In this document: one piece after another, positions 56,592-64,000 of the stretch
How the letters are laid out: every line of letters begins with the position of its first letter
Numbering within the stretch: position 1 is the stretch's first letter
Origin: Flagellimonas allohymeniacidonis
Lineage (GTDB): Bacteria > Bacteroidota > Bacteroidia > Flavobacteriales > Flavobacteriaceae
DNA: 64,000 nucleotides
Direction of reading: 5' to 3'
NCBI RefSeq assembly: GCF_004296335.1
Contig: NZ_SGIU01000001.1
Location: 969,290-1,033,289, forward strand
Translations under genes and position numbers: made by a program
Notes under the pieces: generated by a model
Databases searched by the model: none
Told to the model about the DNA's origin: nothing
Seen by the model: the letters and a program-made list of their open reading frames with translations, nothing else

Positions 56592-56622
56592 CACCGATTG
56601 ACCAAGGCCCGCTTTGGGTTGA
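56592..56622 (-). repeat. leader repeat, copy 2
   Basis: 31 bases, 28 identical to 54976-55006. It lies about 80 bp upstream of the 471-residue paralogue's ATG, the same distance as in copy 1. Confidence 0.7.
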
Positions 56623-56710
56623 TTTGATTTTAGTCTTCAGTGAAGACATCATCTTTTTCAAAAAAAATATTCGCTACTGTAACAATGCCATTTTGGAATA
56701 CTCTTTAGAC

Positions 56711-56766
56711 CAAACATCAATCAACAAAACCTCATCAATCGAGAACAAACATCAATCAAAAAAACC
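56711..56766 (+). repeat. direct repeat before the 56767 gene
   Basis: CAAACATCAATCAAcAAAACC occurs at 56711-56731 and again at 56746-56766, identical except one base, 35 bp apart. The second copy ends directly at the ATG. Confidence 0.7.
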
Positions 56767-57690
56767 ATGCATTTCAATTTCAAGAAAGCAACACTGTGTG
56801 CCGTCAGTATCCTGATGGCGCATGGTGCTTTTGCACAGAACCAAACACCGATTAGCGAAGTCAATTTTTATGAATCTGTAGAAACGGTAAAAGCGAAAAT
56901 TGGCAATCACGTACTTTCCCATTCCGTTTTGTCCCTAGATCAGCCGACCTTTCCGTTGGCGAAGGATTCCGAAATCCATTTGTTGTGCACCAACCTTAAA
57001 ACCGAACAAGGCATCTTGGCACAAGTTGTTTTTACTTTTGCTGATGACCAACTGCAGTATATAGAGGCACGGGGCAATGCCGTCAGCACCCTTATCGAAG
57101 CTCGAAAAGATACCGCTCAGACCTTTATGGGCTATAAGGTGCTTTTTAAGGAGCGTATATTCGGAAATATGGAAAAAGACATTGTTTGGATACTGACCGA
57201 AGAGGCCATGCATCCCAATTTGTTTACTTGGGAGAATCCCTATCTCACCAAAGGCGGTGCTGTGGAAATGGAACACTCCGTTTCTGCAGAAATTCCTGAT
57301 TTTATTGAAATGGGCGCTGATCTCGAGACGCTTCGCCCCCTATTTGAAGCCAATAGCAGTTTTGTACATGAGCAAAAGCTCGATGGTTCGGACCCCAATG
57401 CCCAGTTGCAGCTGAATTGCTTTGGAGTGGACTACGCCGGGTTTCCGCGAAAAATTGAAGCGCGATTCGGTGATGGCAAGCTCAATGTGGTATGGATCCT
57501 GACCGGCAAGGGCGAAGAAGACCGCCTACGTAAAAAATTGGTGGCACAGTACGGGGAGCCCATCTTTGTAAATGATGCCTGGGAAATGTTTGAAAACTGG
57601 ACCATCGGCCTGAGGAAAGATAAACCCGAAGTTTTGCTCTTGACGCCAGAGCTGGGTCAGTTCTACAAAACGGAATACTTTAAGCAGTAG
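56767..57690 (+). CDS. secreted protein of unknown function
   Basis: 307 residues with a Sec signal peptide (cleavage after GAFAQ, about 23). The mature protein seems to hold two similar halves: EVNFYESVETVKAKIG at about 28 and DFIEMGADLETLRPLFE at about 178 both begin an alpha-beta unit with YxxAxA-like strand, then an 'exact or modelled' beta strand pair. A duplicated domain is plausible but unproven. Function unknown; no obvious operon partner. Confidence 0.82.
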   Translation: MHFNFKKATLCAVSILMAHGAFAQNQTPISEVNFYESVETVKAKIGNHVLSHSVLSLDQPTFPLAKDSEIHLLCTNLKTEQGILAQVVFTFADDQLQYIEARGNAVSTLIEARKDTAQTFMGYKVLFKERIFGNMEKDIVWILTEEAMHPNLFTWENPYLTKGGAVEMEHSVSAEIPDFIEMGADLETLRPLFEANSSFVHEQKLDGSDPNAQLQLNCFGVDYAGFPRKIEARFGDGKLNVVWILTGKGEEDRLRKKLVAQYGEPIFVNDAWEMFENWTIGLRKDKPEVLLLTPELGQFYKTEYFKQ

Positions 57691-57769
57691 CTTTTTTTGT
57701 TCAATGGCAGGTCACCAACAATGTTGCGGGTTCAGTGATTCCCTTCCGGCGTTGTCTTCGATTGAAATT

Positions 57770-60069
<2,300 letters not shown>

Positions 60070-60097
60070 TTACATTTTGGGCTGATCGCAAATTACC

Positions 60098-60997
60098 CTA
60101 TGAGGTCTTTACTCCTTTTAGCATTCGAAAATTACCAAAAATATCTTTCCGTAATTCCAGATTGACAAAATTCGAATCTCTTAAGAGCTGTTCGGTTTCT
60201 TTGGATAGATATTGATTGATTTCCAAAAACAATTTCCCGCCAGGTTTTAAGTGTGTTGTGGCATACTCCGTAATGGTGCGATAAAAAACCAAGGGGTCCT
60301 CATCAGGTACAAAAAGTGCAAGGCCCGGCTCATATTTTTTTACATTATTTTGAATTTCTTTCTTTTCCAATTCCCGAACATAAGGAGGGTTGGAAACGAT
60401 TATATCGTACTCCTGTGCGATGTTTTCTGAAATGTTTCGGATGTCTCCTTGAAAAAATTCCACTGAAACCTCGTTCAACTTAGCGTTTTCAGTTGCAAGT
60501 TGTAAGGCTTCTTCGGAAATGTCCAAGGCATGAACCTGGGCAGCTGGCCAATTTTTGGCGATGGCGATGGCGATACATCCGCTGCCTGTTCCGATGTCGA
60601 GAATTCTTAGGTCGGGTGTTTGGTGTTTGGTGCTTGATGCCCGGTGCTTGGTGTTGGATGTTGGGTGTTCGAGGTCTGAAATAACCCATTGTACCAATTC
60701 CTCCGTTTCTGGTCGAGGAATGAGCACATTTTCGTTGACCTTGATTTCCAAATCCATGAAATGGGCAATTCCCAAAATGTATTGGAGTGGTTTTTCCAAT
60801 CGCAATTGGGCCAAAGCTTCAAAAATGGGCTGCTCCTCTTCTTTGGTAATGGTGAGCTGGGGCTGTAAAACCAAAACAAAGCGCTCCAATCCCAAATAAT
60901 GCTCAATGACCCGATAAAAAAAAGAATCTACCTCCTCGACCGGATATAGATCGTCCAATTCTTTATGAAAGATGTTTTTGATATCGGCCAGAAGCAT
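60098..60997 (-). CDS. prmC: peptide chain release factor N5-glutamine methyltransferase
   Basis: 299 residues. Methylates the GGQ glutamine of release factors RF1 and RF2. N-terminal helical domain (about 1-80), then the SAM-binding domain with LDIGTGSGCIAIAIA and the catalytic NPPY in IVSNPPYV. Between the two domains (about 112-133) is an unusual insert with period 7 (HPTSNTK, HRASSTK, HQTP), encoded by the heptamer array at 60614-60669. The rest of the protein looks intact. Confidence 0.95.
   Translation of the reverse strand: MLLADIKNIFHKELDDLYPVEEVDSFFYRVIEHYLGLERFVLVLQPQLTITKEEEQPIFEALAQLRLEKPLQYILGIAHFMDLEIKVNENVLIPRPETEELVQWVISDLEHPTSNTKHRASSTKHQTPDLRILDIGTGSGCIAIAIAKNWPAAQVHALDISEEALQLATENAKLNEVSVEFFQGDIRNISENIAQEYDIIVSNPPYVRELEKKEIQNNVKKYEPGLALFVPDEDPLVFYRTITEYATTHLKPGGKLFLEINQYLSKETEQLLRDSNFVNLELRKDIFGNFRMLKGVKTS
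60614..60669. repeat. heptanucleotide tandem array inside prmC
   Basis: Eight 7-base units, plus-strand consensus TGGTGYT (gggtgtt, tggtgtt, tggtgct, tgatgcc, cggtgct, tggtgtt, ggatgtt, gggtgtt). It lies between the helical and methyltransferase parts of prmC. 56 bases would break the frame if gained or lost in single units, while sets of three units keep it. Confidence 0.85.
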
Positions 60998-60998
60998 C

Positions 60999-61475
60999 TT
61001 ACAGTTCTTTTAGCATCCAAACCGGACAAGAATAGTGTCCTGTGTTGCCCATGGGGGCATCGATGTATTCAAACCCATTTTTTTGATAGAGTTTTTGGGC
61101 GGCTTTCATGTAGGGCATGGTTTCCAAGTAGCATTTTTCAAACCCGAATTCACGAGCTTTGTCCAAACAGACCGAAATCATTTTAGAGCCCAGTCCCTTG
61201 CCGCGCAATTCATCCAAAAAGTACATTTTTTGTAGCTCGCACACATTGCCTTCATAATTATCCAACTGTGCAATTCCGGCGCAACCGAAAATCCTTCCGT
61301 TGTCCTCCACCACAAAATAGGTGGCCTTGGGAACATTGTAGGTCGAATACATATCATCCAAGGCTTTATCGGCATAGGCAGTGCCCACTTTCGGAACGCC
61401 CAAATCTTCCAAAACCTTTCGCACGACCTGAGCTACTTGTGCATTATCTTCGGGTTTGATTTCTCGAATGACCAT
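60999..61475 (-). CDS. GNAT family N-acetyltransferase
   Basis: 158 residues from ATG 61475, which gives the typical MVIREIKPEDNAQVAQV start; the upstream start at 61586 would add 37 unmatched residues and run into ribD. Acetyl-CoA loop LDELRGKGLGSKMISV (Q/R-x-x-G-x-G pattern) and a C-terminal CYLETMPYMKAAQKLYQKNG. Substrate unknown. One bp separates it from prmC, so the two are co-transcribed. Confidence 0.92.
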   Translation of the reverse strand: MVIREIKPEDNAQVAQVVRKVLEDLGVPKVGTAYADKALDDMYSTYNVPKATYFVVEDNGRIFGCAGIAQLDNYEGNVCELQKMYFLDELRGKGLGSKMISVCLDKAREFGFEKCYLETMPYMKAAQKLYQKNGFEYIDAPMGNTGHYSCPVWMLKEL

Positions 61476-61513
61476 CGCAGTTTTATTGCGCTTTATTGTT
61501 CTATTTTTGCTGG

Positions 61514-62563
61514 GTGAAGATACACGAAAAATACATCCGACGTTGCATTGAGTTGGGCGAAAATGGCCTAGGTTCCACAGCGCCAAATCCTATGGTTGGA
61601 TGTGTAATCGTTCATCAGGATTCCATCATTGGAGAAGGCTTCACCAGTCCGTTCGGAGGTCCACATGCCGAGGTGAACGCCATAGAATCCGTAGAAGACA
61701 AGTCATTACTTGAAAAGGCTACCTTATATGTGACCTTGGAACCTTGTTTCCATTTTGGCAAGACCCCGCCCTGTGCGGATTTGATCATAGCATACCAAAT
61801 TCCTGAAGTGGTTATTGGGCTGTTGGACCCACATGAAAAAGTTGGTGGAAAGGGCATTGAAAAATTGAAGAAATCCGGGTGCGAGGTGACCATCGGTGTT
61901 TTAGAGGAAGAATGCCGCGCACACCACAAAAGGTTTTTGAGCTTTCACGAACGTCAACGCCCATACATTATTCTGAAATGGGCAGAAACACAGGATGGCT
62001 TTATCGCTCCAGAAAAATCGGCTCGGTCCAATACCCCAGAGCCTTATTGGATCACCAACTCCTACTCTCGACAAAGGGTGCATCAATGGCGAAGCGAGGA
62101 ACAGGCCATTTTAGTGGGAACCCAAACCGTTTTGGAAGATAACCCCAGTTTGACCTTACGGGATTGGGTTGGAAAGCATCCCATCCGGATTGTGTTGGAC
62201 CGTGATTTACGGATTCCCAAGGACTTCAAGGTTCTTGATCAAGAATCAAAGTCCATAGTCATCACACAAAACTCGGATGCGAACAAAATGATAAAGGGTG
62301 TGCATTATGAAATAGCAGATTTCAACAGGGAACTTGCAACTCAAATCTGTGAAATCCTGTACCGCAATTCCATCAACTCGGTGATTGTTGAAGGTGGCAC
62401 ACAGACCCTACAGACTTTCATAGATGCCAAACTATGGGATGAAGCGCGAATTTTTAGGGGAGAGATTACCTTTGGAAATGGGCTTGTTGCTCCCAAAATT
62501 TCTGGAAAAGTGAAGACCTCAACGAAAATACAATCCGATTCTTTAACCCTACTTACCCCATGA
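61514..62563 (+). CDS. ribD: bifunctional diaminohydroxyphosphoribosylaminopyrimidine deaminase / 5-amino-6-(5-phosphoribosylamino)uracil reductase
   Basis: 349 residues from GTG 61514 (a TTG at 61496 would add six residues). Two steps of riboflavin synthesis. N-terminal deaminase with zinc site HAEVNAI and PCFHFGKTPPC (about 50-85), then reductase with ILKWAETQDGFIA, ILVGTQTVLEDNPSL and VIVEGGTQTLQTFI. Overlaps the next gene by 4 bp. Confidence 0.96.
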   Translation: MKIHEKYIRRCIELGENGLGSTAPNPMVGCVIVHQDSIIGEGFTSPFGGPHAEVNAIESVEDKSLLEKATLYVTLEPCFHFGKTPPCADLIIAYQIPEVVIGLLDPHEKVGGKGIEKLKKSGCEVTIGVLEEECRAHHKRFLSFHERQRPYIILKWAETQDGFIAPEKSARSNTPEPYWITNSYSRQRVHQWRSEEQAILVGTQTVLEDNPSLTLRDWVGKHPIRIVLDRDLRIPKDFKVLDQESKSIVITQNSDANKMIKGVHYEIADFNRELATQICEILYRNSINSVIVEGGTQTLQTFIDAKLWDEARIFRGEITFGNGLVAPKISGKVKTSTKIQSDSLTLLTP

Positions 62564-63162
62564 TCAAGAACATTATACTGGATTTTGGCGACATTTTCAT
62601 CAATCTCGACAAACCTGCCACGGCAAGGGCCATGGTTCCTTTTGGTTTTACAGGGGTGACCCCTAAGTTGGATGCGCTTTTTAAAGCCTATGAGAAAGGT
62701 ACAGTTTCGAGCACTGTATTTTTGGAAGTGGTTTCCGCTGAGTTTCCCAAGGCCAGCGAATCTGATTTGATCAAGGCTTGGAATGCCATTCTTTTGGAAT
62801 TTCCTGATTCCCGTTTAGAGTTTGTTGAGCAATTGGCCCTTGAAAATCAGTATCGTTTGTTTCTTTTGAGCAATACCAACGACATTCATATTGAATATGT
62901 GAAACAGACCATGGGCCTGGAAAAGTATGCCCGATTCAAAAATGCGTTTGATGTTTTCTATCTCTCTTATGAGATGGGCATGCGGAAACCTGATCTAGAA
63001 ATTTTCGATTTTGTGCTACAAGAAAACCATCTACGGCCCCATGAAACTTTATTTGTGGATGACACTAAGGACAATACGGATGCGGCATCGCAGTTGGGCA
63101 TCAAAACCTGGAACCTTCTGGTCGGCAAAGAGGATATTACCCAATTAAAGTTGCACCTATAA
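62560..63162 (+). CDS. HAD family hydrolase (phosphatase)
   Basis: 200 residues. Catalytic motif I in ILDFGDIFINLD (nucleophile Asp at 8), motif II LLSNTND, motif III lysine near MGMRKPDLEIF, motif IV FVDDTKDNTDAA. Similar in layout to the YihX-type group. Substrate unknown. Overlaps ribD by 4 bp and the next gene by 1 bp (TAATG), so it lies in an operon with ribD. Confidence 0.93.
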   Translation: MIKNIILDFGDIFINLDKPATARAMVPFGFTGVTPKLDALFKAYEKGTVSSTVFLEVVSAEFPKASESDLIKAWNAILLEFPDSRLEFVEQLALENQYRLFLLSNTNDIHIEYVKQTMGLEKYARFKNAFDVFYLSYEMGMRKPDLEIFDFVLQENHLRPHETLFVDDTKDNTDAASQLGIKTWNLLVGKEDITQLKLHL

Positions 63163-64000
63163 TGTTAGACCTTGCTTTAAGTGTTCTATGCTCCAGCCTC
63201 ATCTTTGTTATTTTCAAGTTGTTCGATGTATACAATGTACAGACCTTATATGCCATAATCGTCAACTATTTGGTGGCTTTTATAACCGGAACTTTACTTT
63301 ATGAGGGTTCACTAAACCTTAGTGAGGTGTTTGCACAGTCCTGGTTTTTGGGAACTTTGGCCTTGGGTGTTCTTTTTATAGTCATCTTCAATCTTATGGC
63401 CAAGACCTCTCAGGTGGCCGGGGTGTCCGTTGCATCTGTTGCCACAAAAATGTCCTTGGCGATTCCGGTGGTGTTTGGGATGGTGCTTTACAAAGAACAG
63501 CTTTCAGTACTACAAATTCTGGGAATCGTTTTGGCATTGGCGGCCGTCTATTTTGCTTCCATTAAAGGGAATGCCCGCGCTGTTCCCAAAAAGGCGTTAC
63601 TCTTGCCCTTTTTGGTATTTCTGGGTTCTGGCATTATCGATACCAGCATGAAATATTTTGAGGAGAGACATCTCTCCAATGAAGAGGTGGCTATTTTCTC
63701 TGCTATGATTTTTGGGGCAGCGGCCTTTACCGGTCTATTGTTCATTCTGGTAAACCTTCGCAAAAAACCCCTGAAAGTGAACTACAGAAATCTTGCAGGT
63801 GGGATTCTGCTGGGAGTCCCCAACTACTTTTCCATCTTTTTCCTTTTAAGGGCACTACAAAATGACCTATTTGCCAGTGCTTCCATTTTTACCATCAACA
63901 ATGTGGCCATTGTTATGTTTTCGACCTTCTTGGGCATTCTGTTATTTAAGGAAAGGATGAGCATCAAAAACTGGAGTGGGATCTTGCTGGCTGTTGTAAG
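63162..64000 (+). CDS. EamA family transporter, partial
   Basis: ATG at 63162 opens a frame that runs off the window end after 279 codons. Ten or more short hydrophobic segments are seen, with alternating pairs typical of the DMT/EamA fold; AGVSVASVATKMSLAIPVVFG near residue 85 and FGMVLYKEQLSVLQILGI mark the first EamA repeat, and LLFKERMSIKNWSGILLA the second (near the end). Probable metabolite exporter. C-terminus missing. Confidence 0.88.
   Translation, partial: MLDLALSVLCSSLIFVIFKLFDVYNVQTLYAIIVNYLVAFITGTLLYEGSLNLSEVFAQSWFLGTLALGVLFIVIFNLMAKTSQVAGVSVASVATKMSLAIPVVFGMVLYKEQLSVLQILGIVLALAAVYFASIKGNARAVPKKALLLPFLVFLGSGIIDTSMKYFEERHLSNEEVAIFSAMIFGAAAFTGLLFILVNLRKKPLKVNYRNLAGGILLGVPNYFSIFFLLRALQNDLFASASIFTINNVAIVMFSTFLGILLFKERMSIKNWSGILLAVV

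Noticed and set aside
60614..60669. Heptamer array as a CRISPR array
   Set aside because: Units are 7 bp with no spacers, no cas genes nearby, and it lies inside a gene.
60607..60906. Reading frames through the heptamer array on both strands
   Set aside because: They owe their openness to the repeat; only the minus-strand PrmC frame carries family motifs on both sides.

Overview
The window is an ordinary chromosomal stretch from a member of the Bacteroidota, most likely a marine Flavobacteriaceae of the Muricauda/Flagellimonas type (inference from gene content and style, not a database match). Supporting signs are many lipoproteins, Bacteroidota-type promoters (TTG about 20 bp upstream of TAnnTTTG), few Shine-Dalgarno sequences, a YtxJ bacillithiol protein, a Bacteroidota-type RpoZ-like protein, DUF4835, YbbR and BamD neighbours, and compact gene spacing. 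About 61 coding genes and one SRP RNA are supported. No tRNA, rRNA, CRISPR array, prophage or insertion sequence was seen. No gene-free stretch exceeds 300 bases; the longest are 3611-3826, 9803-10026 (holds the SRP RNA), 14224-14428, 19356-19601 and 56514-56766.

Layout. 1-9802: partial lipoprotein, pheT, fasciclin protein, a small membrane protein, an ABC-F ATPase, a thioredoxin-fold lipoprotein lacking its cysteines, a small transaldolase, a lipoprotein and an SDR. 9866-9959: SRP RNA on the minus strand, with a promoter overlapping that of the divergent glutaminyl cyclotransferase/thioesterase/beta-helix lipoprotein operon. 13105-18036: a regulatory island (LytTR regulator, an overlooked 54-residue lipoprotein, a TPR lipoprotein histidine kinase, a NarL-like response regulator and a gene of unknown function). 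18081-26598: glyA, a lipoprotein, ytxJ, clpB, a TetR regulator, a phosphatase-fold lipoprotein, a DUF6503-like lipoprotein and smpB. 26595-34730: pcm, then a long plus-strand run (Gfo/Idh oxidoreductase, 3-hydroxyacyl-CoA dehydrogenase, DUF1015, YggS, a nuclease fusion, a potassium channel, miaA, gluconokinase). 34873-38410: M13 peptidase and a GntP permease.

38466-50890 is almost all minus strand: a two-component system, coaE-ybbR-glycosyltransferase, fabI, and the bamD-rpoZ-coaBC-DUF4835-recN block with dapA and a DUF6913-like gene upstream. 50933-52611 holds a 5'-nucleotidase split into two overlapping genes. 52620-56622 holds two paralogous cadherin/DUF285 surface lipoproteins, each with nearly the same leader and the same terminator, so a whole transcription unit appears duplicated. 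56767-64000: a secreted protein, ligA, prmC (carrying an in-frame heptanucleotide repeat), a GNAT enzyme, ribD, a HAD hydrolase and a truncated EamA transporter.

The most interesting part is the regulatory island. The LytTR protein has lost its phosphorylation aspartate. A direct repeat with exact 21-bp spacing, typical of LytTR binding sites, lies upstream of the tiny acidic lipoprotein, and a copy of the same core overlaps the regulator's own promoter. A separate 39-bp element, 26/39 identical, sits at the same distance from the -7 box upstream of both the LytTR gene and the unknown gene that closes the island. Together these suggest an envelope-signalling circuit built around a small exported lipoprotein; this is inference from sequence architecture.
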